Shown in pieces: positions 53,065-62,278 of a stretch of DNA of 64,000 bases. The notes beneath the pieces are model-generated. The model did no database searches and had not been told where the DNA came from. It worked only from the letters and a program-made list of their open reading frames with translations. Within the stretch, counting starts at the first letter, position 1. The number at the start of each line of letters is the position of its first letter. The DNA lies in NCBI RefSeq assembly GCF_014652435.1, contig NZ_BMYU01000002.1:558001-622000 (forward strand), in the 5' to 3' direction. The stretch is from Cognatundibacterium squillarum (GTDB lineage Bacteria; Pseudomonadota; Gammaproteobacteria; Burkholderiales; Burkholderiaceae_D). Position numbers and translations under genes: made by a program.

Positions 53065-55380
53065 ATGAGTCTCCATTTTTTTGGAATACGCCATCACGGC
53101 CCCGGTTGCGCACGTGCGCTGCAACGCGCACTGCAAACCCTGCAGCCGGATATCGTATTACTGGAAGGTCCGCCGGAAGCGGAAGATATTTTGCCGCTGG
53201 CAACAGATGAAGCCATGGTGCCGCCGGTAGCAATGCTGGTCTATCCGGCGGAAGCGCCGCAGCACGGCGTGTTTTATCCGTTCGCCGGTTTTTCGCCGGA
53301 ATGGATTGCGATACGTTACGCGCTGCAGCAGCAAATACCGCTGCGGCTGATGGATTTGCCGCTGACGCACCGCTTTGCCGTCTGTCTGGAAGCCGATCAG
53401 CAGGCCAGTGCGTCTGCAGACACCGACAGCCTGAGTACCGAACAGAGCACAGAAACGGATTCGAATGCGGATGCGGATGCGGAAACACAGACCGCAACCG
53501 GTGAAAACCCGGCACCGGAAGCAGACTGGATCAGCGCACTCAGAATGGACCCGCTGGCCGAATTGTCGCGCGCTGCCGGTTATGAAGATCAGGAAAGCTG
53601 GTGGGAAAGAGAAATTGAACAGCGCAGCGACAGCAATGATTTATTTCTCGCGATTCAGGAAGCGATGACAGCATTGCGCGAGCATGCACCGCAGGAATCG
53701 CTGCGCGATCAGCAACGCGAGGCCGCGATGCGTCAGAAAATCCGCGAAGCAGAAAAGGCCGGCTATCAGCGTATTGCCGTGGTTTGCGGTGCATGGCATG
53801 TACCCGCACTGGCAGGAAAACACAGTGTGAAGCAGGATCAGGCCTTACTGAAAGGTTTAGGCAAGGCAAAGACTTGCGCCACATGGGTACCGTGGAGCAG
53901 CGACCGGCTGGCATATGAAAGCGGTTACGGCGCCGGGATCAGTTCTCCCGGCTGGTACGCGCATTTGTGGCAAAGCCCGGATCAGGCCGGATTACGCTGG
54001 GTCACTGAAGCGGCAAGGCTGATGCGCGATGCAGGGCTGGACGCATCGTCTGCCAGCGTAATTGAAACCGTGCGGCTGGCAGAAGCCACCGCAGCCATGC
54101 GGGATTTACCGATGGCGGGTTTGCGCGAACTGCGCGAAGCGATGCTGGCAGTGCTGTGTCATGGCGAAGCAGCGCCGCTGCAACTGATCCGCGAACAACT
54201 GGAAATCGGTCATCACTTAGGCAGCGTGCCGCCGTCAGCTGCGGCAGCGCCCTTGCAGCGTGATCTGGAAATGCAGCAAAAGAGTCTGCGCCTGAAACCG
54301 GAAACGGTCAGCAAACTGATCGAACTGGATTTGCGCGAACCGAATGGCCGCGCACGCAGCCGCTTGCTGCATCAGCTGACGGTGCTGGGCATCCACTGGG
54401 GCAAGCGTCAGTCCAACAGTAATCGTCAGGGAACATTCCGCGAAAGCTGGTTGCTGGAATGGCGGCCGGAAATGGCGATACGCCTGATCGAAACCAGTCG
54501 CTACGGCAACCGTATTGCGGAAGCGGCCGCGGCCTGCCTGAGCGAAACCGCACGCCAGGCTGACTTACCGGCGCTGACCGGTTTGCTGGATGTGGCGGTG
54601 CTGGCGGAATTGCCGAAAGCCAGCGCGGAATTACTGCTGTTACTGCAGAATCAGGCTGCACTGGCGAATGACATTACCCATCTGATGCAAGCCTTGCCGC
54701 CGCTGGTCAGCGTTGCGCGTTACGGCGATGTGCGTGGCACCAGCCAGGTGCAGGTGCTACCGATTATCCATTCGCTGACCGAACGCATCATGCTAGGTCT
54801 GCCGCTGGCCTGCACCGGCATCGATGAAGCATCTGCGGAGCACATGGTGTCCTGTATCGAAGGCGTGCAAAAAGCCATGGATACGCTGGCGGAACAGGCG
54901 CTGGCCGACAGCTGGTTTACCTGCCTGCAAAAACTCTATCTGCAGGACAGCATTGCGCCGGGCGTACAGGGTTATGCGCTGCGCCTTTGCTATGACAAAC
55001 AGCGCATTGATGATGAGGCACTGATGCTGCAAACCCATCGTATGCTGTCTTCCGGTTCACCGGCCGCGATGGCGACGACCTGGCTCAGTGGCCTGTTATC
55101 CGGCAGCGGTTTGCTGCTGTTACATCAGGATGCTTTATGGCAAATCATCGACCAGTGGCTGAGCGCCCTGCCGGATGAGATTTTCATGGAACGTCTGGCC
55201 TTGTTACGGCGCGCATTTTCCGGCTTCACGCCGTCGGAACGGCGGCAAATGGGCGATAAAGTTCGCCACCTCGGCAGCGACGGCAAACGCCGCACGCCGG
55301 CGGAAATCCGCGTTGATACGGAAAGAGCCAGCGCTGTTCTGCCTTTCCTGCAGCACTTGTTGAAAGAAAGCACTGTATGA
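53065..55380 (+). CDS. DUF5682-family protein, possible TraB/EreA-like hydrolase
   Basis: 771-residue protein of the same size as E. coli YehM. The N-terminus LHFFGIRHHGPGCARALQRA, then IVLLEGPPEAEDI, and the later IAVVCGAWHVPAL follow a pattern of HHG, EGPP and GAWH motifs. These resemble the catalytic His/Glu arrangement of the TraB/PrgY, ChaN and erythromycin-esterase-like superfamily, so a metal-dependent hydrolase is possible. An acidic, low-complexity insert (about 115-160, with GCGGAT codon repeats) separates the motif blocks. The second half is helical. ATG at 53065 behind TGAGGACAGACGG; it overlaps the VWA gene by 4 bp. Confidence 0.8.
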   Translation: MSLHFFGIRHHGPGCARALQRALQTLQPDIVLLEGPPEAEDILPLATDEAMVPPVAMLVYPAEAPQHGVFYPFAGFSPEWIAIRYALQQQIPLRLMDLPLTHRFAVCLEADQQASASADTDSLSTEQSTETDSNADADAETQTATGENPAPEADWISALRMDPLAELSRAAGYEDQESWWEREIEQRSDSNDLFLAIQEAMTALREHAPQESLRDQQREAAMRQKIREAEKAGYQRIAVVCGAWHVPALAGKHSVKQDQALLKGLGKAKTCATWVPWSSDRLAYESGYGAGISSPGWYAHLWQSPDQAGLRWVTEAARLMRDAGLDASSASVIETVRLAEATAAMRDLPMAGLRELREAMLAVLCHGEAAPLQLIREQLEIGHHLGSVPPSAAAAPLQRDLEMQQKSLRLKPETVSKLIELDLREPNGRARSRLLHQLTVLGIHWGKRQSNSNRQGTFRESWLLEWRPEMAIRLIETSRYGNRIAEAAAACLSETARQADLPALTGLLDVAVLAELPKASAELLLLLQNQAALANDITHLMQALPPLVSVARYGDVRGTSQVQVLPIIHSLTERIMLGLPLACTGIDEASAEHMVSCIEGVQKAMDTLAEQALADSWFTCLQKLYLQDSIAPGVQGYALRLCYDKQRIDDEALMLQTHRMLSSGSPAAMATTWLSGLLSGSGLLLLHQDALWQIIDQWLSALPDEIFMERLALLRRAFSGFTPSERRQMGDKVRHLGSDGKRRTPAEIRVDTERASAVLPFLQHLLKESTV

Positions 55381-56546
55381 GCCAAGCTCTCACCGATACC
55401 GCAACCGACCGCCTGCAACGCTGGCGTCTGATCCTCGGCAATCCGGCGGAGGATACCTGCGGCGCGGGGCCTTTGCCACCGCAGCTGGAACGCGCCGATG
55501 CCGCATTGTCTGCGCTGTATGATCAGGAACGCAGCGGCAATCTCGGCCCGTCCTGCCCGAACGTCGCACGCTGGCTTGGCGATATCCGCGAATTCTTTCC
55601 GTCATCGGTGGTGCAGGTGATGCAAAAGGATGCACTCGACCGCCTGCAACTGCACAAAATGCTGCTGGAGCCGGAATTACTGGAATCGGTCGAAGCGGAT
55701 GTGAATCTGGTTGCCAGCCTGATGTCGCTGTCGCGTGTGTTACCGGCACGCACCCGCGAAACGGCGCGTCAGGTTGTGCGCAAAGTGGTGACCGAACTGG
55801 AAAAGCGTTTGCGCGAACCGATGCGGCAAGCCGTCAGCGGCAGCCTGAACCGGGCAGAACGCAACTATCGCCCGCGTCTGAATGAAATCGACTGGCACAA
55901 AACGATACAGGCTAATCTCAGCCGCTATTTACCGGAAAAGAAAACAGTCATTGCCGAGAAGCTGGTCGGCCACGGCCGCAAGCAATCCGCGCTGCGCGAT
56001 ATTGTGCTGTGCGTGGATCAGAGCGGATCAATGGCGGCTTCGCTGGTATACGCCGGTGTGTTTGCCGCCGCACTGGCTTCGCTGCGTGCGGTGAAAACAC
56101 GCATGGTGGTGTTTGATACCGCGGTCGCCGATTTATCAGAAACAGCGGCTGATCCGGTCGATTTACTGTTCGGCGTGCAGCTCGGCGGCGGCACCGATAT
56201 CAACCTGGCGCTCGGTTACTGCCAGCAAGTGATTACGCGTCCGGAACAAACCATCATGGTGCTGATCACCGATTTGTATGAAGGCGGCAATCAGGAAAGT
56301 ATGCTCCAGCGGGCGGCGCAACTGAAAGCCTCCGGTGTCAATCTGATCTGCCTTCTGGCGCTGGCGGATAACGGCACGCCCGGCTACGATCCGCGCAATG
56401 CAGCACGTTTCGCCGCGATGGATATTCCGACCTTCGCCTGCACACCGGACCAGTTCCCCGCACTGATGGCGGCAGCCATACAGAAACAGGATGTCGGATT
56501 ATGGGCGTCACGACAGGGACTGATCACCCAACGGGCAGCAGGCTGA
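55377..56546 (+). CDS. VWA-domain protein (YehP-like)
   Basis: 389-residue protein with a von Willebrand A domain in the C-terminal half (about 195-385). The metal-ion-dependent adhesion site is complete: DQSGSMAAS (DxSxS), GGGTDIN and LITDLYEGG. The N-terminal half is helical and charged (EKRLREPMRQAVSGSLNRAE). E. coli YehP has the same size and domain. It is the presumed partner of the MoxR ATPase at 51963. It is the last gene of the five-gene operon and is translationally coupled to DUF5682 through an ATGA overlap. Confidence 0.92.
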   Translation: MSQALTDTATDRLQRWRLILGNPAEDTCGAGPLPPQLERADAALSALYDQERSGNLGPSCPNVARWLGDIREFFPSSVVQVMQKDALDRLQLHKMLLEPELLESVEADVNLVASLMSLSRVLPARTRETARQVVRKVVTELEKRLREPMRQAVSGSLNRAERNYRPRLNEIDWHKTIQANLSRYLPEKKTVIAEKLVGHGRKQSALRDIVLCVDQSGSMAASLVYAGVFAAALASLRAVKTRMVVFDTAVADLSETAADPVDLLFGVQLGGGTDINLALGYCQQVITRPEQTIMVLITDLYEGGNQESMLQRAAQLKASGVNLICLLALADNGTPGYDPRNAARFAAMDIPTFACTPDQFPALMAAAIQKQDVGLWASRQGLITQRAAG

Positions 56547-56772
56547 GCCGTGAAACCCGGGTCAGACTATGCAGCGATCCGCATACGCTGTTTTCTGAAG
56601 TCCGGCGTTTCCGCCGGCTAGCGGCCGGTTGCTGTGCGAAAATCTGCATTCAGCCCCGAAACGGTGGCTTACAGCAGCTACGGCCGCCTGTCTGCCACTT
56701 ATTCTGTAGAAATTATCGGCGCATCGTCATTTGCCCGGTGCAAACTGCCATTCACTTAACGGGAACCCTGTG

Positions 56773-57396
56773 ATGCTGCCTGAACTGCTTCCGCCACCTG
56801 CACAACTACGCCGCATCACGCAATCACTGGCGATGCTGGATGCAATCCTGAGTCCGGAATGGGAATACCGCTATTACAGCTTTGATGCTCACTGGGGGCC
56901 GGGTGAGGAAATGGCTTCCATGCGCAATGGCGAAGGTGACGACTGGTTTTTGCTGCTGGACAGTGCCGGTGCCACACTGAAAGGCTACGCACATGAAAGC
57001 GCCGATGACGGCCGGCTGGCAGCGCGCATACAGCAACAGGTACCGGCTGCTTTTTCTGCCTTCCTTCAAGAGCCTGCATTTTCGATGGAAGCGGCGAGCT
57101 TTTGTTACTGGCGACGCCACAGCGATACGCAATGGCATCAAGTGAGCAGCACACAGGCGCAGGACGGTGCCGACACCCTGCTGCACTTACTGAACGGCGA
57201 CCCGCAAGCGTATCAGCGCTGGGCGGAGAGTTATTACGAAGTTGCGGTTTCCGCAGAAATCACCACCGCCATTTTCCGTCATCAGCCGTTGACCGAAGCC
57301 ATGATACGCTCACTGAATCCGGATGCCGATCCGGCGCTGGTATTTGCAGAAGCGACTGACATCGGCTATCCGGTCAGCGCCGCTGCATCTGCATAA
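56773..57396 (+). CDS. Hypothetical protein downstream of the VWA operon
   Basis: 207-residue soluble protein. It belongs to a recognisable but unnamed type: PEWEYRYYSFDAHWGPGEEM, then ASMRNGEGDDWFLLLDSAGA and KGYAHES. No function is known to me. ATG at 56773 behind GGGAACCCTGTG; a longer start at 56731 is less likely. It stands 226 bp after the VWA gene and ends convergently, 9 bp from the ADP-ribosyltransferase-like gene. Such proteins often occur as accessory or immunity-like genes, but that is not shown here. Confidence 0.75.
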   Translation: MLPELLPPPAQLRRITQSLAMLDAILSPEWEYRYYSFDAHWGPGEEMASMRNGEGDDWFLLLDSAGATLKGYAHESADDGRLAARIQQQVPAAFSAFLQEPAFSMEAASFCYWRRHSDTQWHQVSSTQAQDGADTLLHLLNGDPQAYQRWAESYYEVAVSAEITTAIFRHQPLTEAMIRSLNPDADPALVFAEATDIGYPVSAAASA

Positions 57397-57405
57397 AAAA
57401 CCTTT

Positions 57406-57783
57406 TCAGGTGGCGTTACAAACCTGAGGCAAGGTCGAAAAATACTGGGTTTCGCCAAGCACATCCTCCGTCATCACACGGAGGCAGTGCGGCGGCACAG
57501 GCTGAGTCGTGACAAACTCAAATTCATTTTCCGCATCGCCGGGAAAATCCGCGCTCACATCCACCGCCAGCACCGCCAGTGCTTCTTCTTCATCAAAGTA
57601 ATCACACAACCAGTTCATACTGGCATCGTCAACTGCTTCGGCACTGGTGAACAGATACACCGCCGGTTCCGGTTCACCGAGTATCTGACTGCGCTCCCCT
57701 AAACGTGGCTGTAATCCTTCGCGCAGGATGGCCGGAAGATTTTCTACGGGGGTGATATGAAAATAGCGGACGATTGCAGACAT
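57406..57783 (-). CDS. ADP-ribosyltransferase-like small protein
   Basis: 125-residue soluble protein. The start VRYFHITPVENLPAILREGL with QPRLGERSQ followed by AVYLFTSAEAVDD is the pattern seen at the N-terminus of small ADP-ribosyltransferase-fold proteins such as DarT-like and KptA-like enzymes (YHxT-NL-xxIL-xxGL). The C-terminus is acidic and lacks a clear catalytic glutamate motif, so activity is uncertain. It could be a toxin, an RNA-modifying enzyme or a non-catalytic relative. It sits alone on the - strand, convergent with the gene at 56773. Confidence 0.6.
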   Translation of the reverse strand: MSAIVRYFHITPVENLPAILREGLQPRLGERSQILGEPEPAVYLFTSAEAVDDASMNWLCDYFDEEEALAVLAVDVSADFPGDAENEFEFVTTQPVPPHCLRVMTEDVLGETQYFSTLPQVCNAT

Positions 57784-57966
57784 GCGGACTCTCCTTTCAG
57801 GATCATTACTCAGCGGAATTTTCTGTCAGCGCGGCATACCACCGGCTGACATCATGCGATCCACACTATATTTCAATTAGCATTCAGCTACTTCCGGAAC
57901 GCCGACCAATGGAAAAACACGAATCGGTTTATTCATTTTCCGTCACATCTCCGGCGGGCATGACCA

Positions 57967-58049
57967 TGATGCAGAACTCCGCATCTGCCATTTCCGGAAA
58001 GCCGGACTTTCTGCCGACGACAGCGGGGTTGCTGTGCTGAACACCGCAT
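57967..58049 (-). repeat. Dispersed 83-bp repeat, copy 8
   Basis: Inverted. Read on the - strand it starts ATGCGGTGTTCAGCACAGC and ends ATGCGGAGTTCTGCATCAT. The core is CTGTCGTCGGCAGAAAGTCC, then GGCTTTCCGGA. It lies 8 bp beyond the terminator of the DUF695 gene, and the TTGAGGC flank is shared with copy 7. Confidence 0.87.
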
Positions 58050-58056
58050 TTGAGGC

Positions 58057-58094
58057 AAAAAAAGGCCGCTGAGGGCAACTCAGCGGCCTTTTTT
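58057..58094. terminator. Terminator after the DUF695-RraB gene
   Basis: GGCCGCTGAG and CTCAGCGGCC form a perfect 10-bp stem with a 5-nt loop, flanked by A7 and T6, so it works in both directions. On the - strand it lies 39 bp beyond the stop at 58133. Confidence 0.9.
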
Positions 58095-58132
58095 GTTAGC
58101 TGACGCAATGCAACCCGCGAACAGGCGGGCGG

Positions 58133-58915
58133 TCAGTGGGTCTGCTCCGGTGCAACGACTTCGGTTTCCCAGCCATCGTAATGGCCGTTGTAATCCCTTG
58201 CCGCAAAGAACAATGGCAGCGTGATGCTGTCAATCGTCCGGTAGTGCGGCAGGCCGGTCTGGCTGAATTGCAGCCCGAACCGGTATTCATCGGTATCCGC
58301 TTCGAATTCCTGTTCGATCTCAAATGCGTTTTGCAGAATCTGATCAATGTAGGCCGCACGGGCTTCTGCGGTGGCAAAGTAGACCCAGTGATACAGCGGA
58401 CGTTCCTGCGTCAGCGGATCGCCATGCTGTTCCAGTTGCTGGCATACGCGGCGGTTCTGCATACGCTGCAAGTCATCTTCACCCGGATACAGAAATTCAA
58501 AATAGGTTTGCCATTCCGGATCATCCTGCGTACCGGTTTCAAAGCGGTAATCCGGAAAGCCTTTCAGTGCGGCAGCAACGCGGTTTTGCCATGCGTAACC
58601 GCTGCCGGTGTAGAAATAAAAATCGCGGCGTCCCGCGCTGGTATTGCGTCCGACAAACATCAGCGGGCCGGCATCCGGTGTGGTGGCATTGCCCACACCC
58701 AGACCGCGCATCAGCGCATCTTCCAGCTGCTCCAGCACCGGATATTCTTCCGCGCTGGAAAAGCCGTCTTCGCGCGGCGCACGCATTTCCAGACTGACCC
58801 ATGCCATCACGGCACATTCCTCCAGTGGCGCAGTCTGCGCCAGCGCGAGGTTCAGATTGATGGACGCCGGTGCATCATCGACACGGCAAAAATAAAAATC
58901 CCATTGCTCCTGCAT
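58133..58915 (-). CDS. DUF695 protein with C-terminal RraB-like domain
   Basis: 260-residue cytoplasmic protein. The N-terminal part (about 1-125) is DUF695: WDFYFCRVDDAPASINLNLA, MAWVSLEMRAPREDGFSS, ALMRGLGVG and GRRDFYFYTG. The C-terminal part (about 145-255) matches the regulator of ribonuclease E activity B fold: RRVCQQLEQHGDPLTQERPL, HWVYFATAEARAAYIDQIL and NGHYDGWETEVV. RraB-type proteins can inhibit RNase E. Whether this fusion does so is unknown. The start follows the AGGAGGC-like sequence GACGGGAGGCTTT. It ends at the strong terminator 58057-58094. Confidence 0.85.
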   Translation of the reverse strand: MQEQWDFYFCRVDDAPASINLNLALAQTAPLEECAVMAWVSLEMRAPREDGFSSAEEYPVLEQLEDALMRGLGVGNATTPDAGPLMFVGRNTSAGRRDFYFYTGSGYAWQNRVAAALKGFPDYRFETGTQDDPEWQTYFEFLYPGEDDLQRMQNRRVCQQLEQHGDPLTQERPLYHWVYFATAEARAAYIDQILQNAFEIEQEFEADTDEYRFGLQFSQTGLPHYRTIDSITLPLFFAARDYNGHYDGWETEVVAPEQTH

Positions 58916-59046
58916 AAAGCCTCCCGTCAGAATTCAGCGCGCACGATAGCACAGCTCTGACGGACTGGCAGCGCCATTTATCGTGCTGTAAGGGGGTTTT
59001 GCCCGTTCAGAACGCCATGCAAGGATGGCGCAGAACGGGCGAAGCA

Positions 59047-60675
59047 TCAGTTACGCGGCAGTGCGCGGGTGGCAGCACGCGGACCGGTGTTGCCGGTTTT
59101 CTGCGCAGCACGGTGTACGGCTTGCGGTGCAGCGCTGACTTGCAGATGAGAGACGCGGAACATATTGACGGTATGCACCAGACTGTCCGCCTGATCGTGC
59201 AGCGCTTCGGCGGCTGCCGATGCCTGTTCCACCAGTGCGGCATTCTGTTGCGTCATGTTATCCATATCAATCACGGCCTGATTGACTTGCTGAATACCTT
59301 CCGCCTGCTCCTGACTGGCGGAACTGATTTCAGCCACGATGTCGGTCACACGTTGTACTGCCTGCACCACTTCGTGCATGGTTTTACCGGCTTTCTCCAC
59401 CAGCTCGCCGCCTTTTTCAACGTTTGCCACCGACGCATCGATCAGGGCTTTGATTTCTTTGGCTGCACCGGCAGATCGTTGTGCCAGACTGCGCACTTCA
59501 CTGGCAACGACAGCAAAACCGCGTCCCTGCTCACCGGCGCGGGCGGCTTCCACCGCTGCATTCAGCGCCAGAATATTGGTCTGGAACGCAATGCCGTCGA
59601 TCACGCTGATGATGTCCACGATCTTGCCGGAAGAATCGCTGATTTCCGCCATCGTACTAACCACTTCATTCACCACCGTACCGCCTTCGCTGGCGATACC
59701 GGAAGCGGTTTTCGCCAGCTGGCTGGCCTGACGTGCATTGTCGGCATTCTGACGCACGGTCGCGGTCAGCTCTTCCACGGTGGAGGATGTTTCCTCCAGC
59801 GCACCGGCCTGTTGTTCAGTACGTTGCGATAAATCCAGATTGCCGCTGGCAATTTCGCCGGAAGCCGTTGTGATCGACTCCGCACCCGCCCTGACCTGCT
59901 CCACCAGCTGCGCCAGCTTTTTGCGCATGTCTTCGATTTCATGCAGCAGGCTTTCCTGATCGCCGTTTTGCAGCGGCACTTCGGTACTCAGATCACCCTG
60001 TGCAATATTTCTGACCACAGCCGCCGCATAATCCGGCTCACCACCGATCTGACGCAGCAGTGTGTTCGCCAGCCGCCACGCAACCAGACCAATCACCAGC
60101 GCCGCAGCGCCACCAATCAGCAAGAATGTGATCAGCTTTTGCATGAACTCATCTTCGATATCATCGGTATACGTACCAAAGCCCATCAGCCATTGCCACG
60201 GCGCAAATATCGTCACCGCGTATGCTTTGCTGACTTTGCCTTCCACACCCGGGCGAGTACCGGGCTTATAGGCAACTGCAATACCGTCTTCAGGCATACC
60301 TTTCAGCGCAGCGCGATACACATCACCGGATGATTTGGCATCTTTATCTGCTTTGCCGATCCTGTCCTGCTTAATATGTACCAGCAAAACATCGCTGGTG
60401 TTATCGCGCACAAAGAAGTATTTGTCCCCTTTCTGAAAAGAAGACAGTGCCAGCTTCGCCTGCGCCTGCGCCGCTTCGCGACTCAGCTTGCCGGATTGCT
60501 CCAGCGCATAGGCTTTTTCTGTTGCGGCACGCGCCAGCTGCACCAGTTCCGTAATCTGATCTTCGCGCTCATGTACCATGATCTTTTTGATGGCATACAA
60601 CGAAATACCGCCGGAAATCAGCAAACCGGCAATCGCCACCATGCATAGGGCAAATAATCTGTGCTTCAACTTCAT
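59047..60675 (-). CDS. Methyl-accepting chemotaxis protein with single Cache domain
   Basis: 542-residue chemoreceptor. TM1 about 8-30, then a periplasmic single Cache domain (about 35-185, with [19 protein letters not shown] and [15 protein letters not shown]), TM2 about 190-212, a HAMP domain, and the signalling coiled coil with the hairpin tip [20 protein letters not shown] and [20 protein letters not shown]. The C-terminus lacks a CheR-docking pentapeptide. The ATG at 60675 behind GGAGAAAGT is preferred over 60738. The remnant at 26776-26958 is from a similar receptor. Confidence 0.95.
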   Translation of the reverse strand: MKLKHRLFALCMVAIAGLLISGGISLYAIKKIMVHEREDQITELVQLARAATEKAYALEQSGKLSREAAQAQAKLALSSFQKGDKYFFVRDNTSDVLLVHIKQDRIGKADKDAKSSGDVYRAALKGMPEDGIAVAYKPGTRPGVEGKVSKAYAVTIFAPWQWLMGFGTYTDDIEDEFMQKLITFLLIGGAAALVIGLVAWRLANTLLRQIGGEPDYAAAVVRNIAQGDLSTEVPLQNGDQESLLHEIEDMRKKLAQLVEQVRAGAESITTASGEIASGNLDLSQRTEQQAGALEETSSTVEELTATVRQNADNARQASQLAKTASGIASEGGTVVNEVVSTMAEISDSSGKIVDIISVIDGIAFQTNILALNAAVEAARAGEQGRGFAVVASEVRSLAQRSAGAAKEIKALIDASVANVEKGGELVEKAGKTMHEVVQAVQRVTDIVAEISSASQEQAEGIQQVNQAVIDMDNMTQQNAALVEQASAAAEALHDQADSLVHTVNMFRVSHLQVSAAPQAVHRAAQKTGNTGPRAATRALPRN

Positions 60676-61110
60676 ACTTTCTCCAGGTAAATACAAACGC
60701 ATTTTCATACCCAAAAAATACAGGTGGCATTCACTCAACCAACAAGTGCGATCCGCACTGAATCCTTATCAGTATTGCGTCAAATCTTTTTATTGCTGCA
60801 GCGGCAGCGATGGGGTGCAGCCGGAAAGACCAGCATAACAGTGCGCATACAAGCTGTGAATTGCTTATAAGAAATATTTATCAAAGTGTGCTGCGCGCTT
60901 GCGGCACATCATGATTAGTGCATATGTGTTGCCTGACCGCGGAAACCGCGTTGCTTTTTATCCGCATCACATCGCCTCTGCAGACAATAACAGCCGCTTC
61001 CTGTCAGAAAACCTACAGGCTGGCGGCGATTGTGCGTTTTTCGCAAAAATCACAAAGAAAAATGGCCAGCTGCCGCAGCATGCTGGCCATCCGGCGTCAA
61101 GCGAGCGTGA
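60676..61110. other. Intergenic region upstream of the chemoreceptor
   Basis: 435 bp without a convincing gene. It contains the chemoreceptor promoter region and the terminator of the gene at 61111 (61062-61090). Two overlapping short + strand frames (60899-61388) run antisense into the next gene and look like shadows. Confidence 0.5.
61062..61090 (-). terminator. Terminator after the first PH-like membrane gene
   Basis: ATGGCCAGC and GCTGGCCAT form a perfect 9-bp stem with an 11-nt loop, followed on the - strand by TTTTTCTTTG. Confidence 0.85.
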
Positions 61111-61638
61111 TCAGATCGCGGGTATCCGCTCAGAAATTGCATCGACAAACTGCGCAAACGCTGCTTTATCGGGCAATTGGCTTTCCATCACATGGTCATA
61201 ACCACCGGCATGCCAGATCGCCAGAAATGTCTTTTTGTTGGAAGTCAGGATTTCTATGCCATCAATACCGGCAAGCGGAATTTCTTTCTGACGCAGGCGA
61301 AGGCCAGCTGGAATACGCAGCACCGCATGATCCATTTCGAGCAGCGGACAAAAGAACAGATCCCGCAACAGCATCAGGCCACCCGTGACGGATATCGTCA
61401 GACTGCAGGCAAATACTCCCCACAAAACGCGGGTTGCTCCATGTACGCCGAGATGTATCGTCTGCGTCAGCAGCATGCCACGGGTGTTGTTCAGTGCTTC
61501 GAAAAAAACCGCGTACGCACCAGCACCGAATCCCGCACACAGCAGAAAGGTCAGCAACAACGCAGGCCGGTAAGGATACGAGATCACCGTACCCGGATAC
61601 TGCAAGGTACGGCGCTTACGCTGCTCTTTCCTCCGCAT
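61111..61638 (-). CDS. Membrane protein with PH-like cytoplasmic domain, paralogue A
   Basis: 175-residue membrane protein. Two hydrophobic segments (about 25-45 and 68-92) form a hairpin, followed by a beta-rich soluble domain: AVLRIPAGLRLRQKEIPLAG, IDGIEILTSNKKTFLAIWH and a final helix. This is the YcxB/YdbS-like bacterial PH-domain pattern. The function is unknown. It is a paralogue of the gene just upstream on the same strand (61748-62278), about 110 bp apart. The start follows AGGAGAGTTCAGC. Confidence 0.8.
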   Translation of the reverse strand: MRRKEQRKRRTLQYPGTVISYPYRPALLLTFLLCAGFGAGAYAVFFEALNNTRGMLLTQTIHLGVHGATRVLWGVFACSLTISVTGGLMLLRDLFFCPLLEMDHAVLRIPAGLRLRQKEIPLAGIDGIEILTSNKKTFLAIWHAGGYDHVMESQLPDKAAFAQFVDAISERIPAI

Positions 61639-61747
61639 GCTGAACTCTCCTGTCTGCCCTGCCGCACCGAATTACAAAGTTGCAGAGAACCGGTGCAGCA
61701 GAAATACTTATCTTTTTAAAATATTCTTTTAAGAAATTTCAAAAGTT

Positions 61748-62278
61748 TCACAAAGCCGGCGCGCGCTCATAAATCGCGCTGACAAAGTTCTCAAACGCAG
61801 CCTTGCCGGGAAAACGATCCTGGAACACGACGTCATAGCCGTTTGCATGCCAGATAGCGAGGAAGGTATTTTTGTTTTCCGTTCTGACTTCCATCGCTTC
61901 AATCCCTGCCAGCGGAATTTCGGTGATCGTGCTGCGCATCATTGAAGCTGGGAAACGCAGCACATCATGATTCAGTGTCAGTTTTTGCCCTAAAAACAGA
62001 CTGCGGAACAGCATGGTGCCAAATATCAGCGCCATCACCACACAAAACGCGAACAAGCCCCATAAAAACCAGGTTGCGGATTCCACATCCAGATGAATTG
62101 CGCGCTGAATCACCAGACCACGGGTATTGGTCGATGCATCATGAAATTCCCAATAGGCTCCGCCAAGTGATGCGATAAAAAATACTGTTGTCAGCAGTAA
62201 GCCGGGTCTGTAACTGTATTCGATGACTTCGTTCTGGTTGTTCTGAGGCTGGTATTCATGTTGTGCTGCCTGCTGCAT
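61748..62278 (-). CDS. Membrane protein with PH-like cytoplasmic domain, paralogue B
   Basis: 176-residue paralogue of the preceding gene with the same two-helix plus PH-like layout: EYSYRPGLLLTTVFFIASLG, TNTRGLVIQRAIHLDVESA, then FPASMMRSTITEIPLAG, IEAMEVRTENKNTFLAIWHA and GYDVVFQD. The TRG and NKNTFLAIWHA segments are best conserved. The ribosome site is AAGGAGAATTCAGC. Tandem duplication with divergence in the N-terminal 20 residues. It is divergent from the Fur-controlled siderophore gene. Confidence 0.8.
   Translation of the reverse strand: MQQAAQHEYQPQNNQNEVIEYSYRPGLLLTTVFFIASLGGAYWEFHDASTNTRGLVIQRAIHLDVESATWFLWGLFAFCVVMALIFGTMLFRSLFLGQKLTLNHDVLRFPASMMRSTITEIPLAGIEAMEVRTENKNTFLAIWHANGYDVVFQDRFPGKAAFENFVSAIYERAPAL

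Noticed and set aside
56590..56665. Possible ninth, degenerate copy of the dispersed repeat
   Set aside because: Only GGTTGCTGTGC and a GTCCGGCG-like stretch match; the conserved core CGTCGGCAGAAAG is absent.
58136..58960. 274-residue + strand open frame
   Set aside because: Antisense to the DUF695-RraB gene, whose domains are clear; no domain of its own.
58999..59832. 277-residue + strand open frame
   Set aside because: Antisense to the C-terminal coding region of the chemoreceptor.
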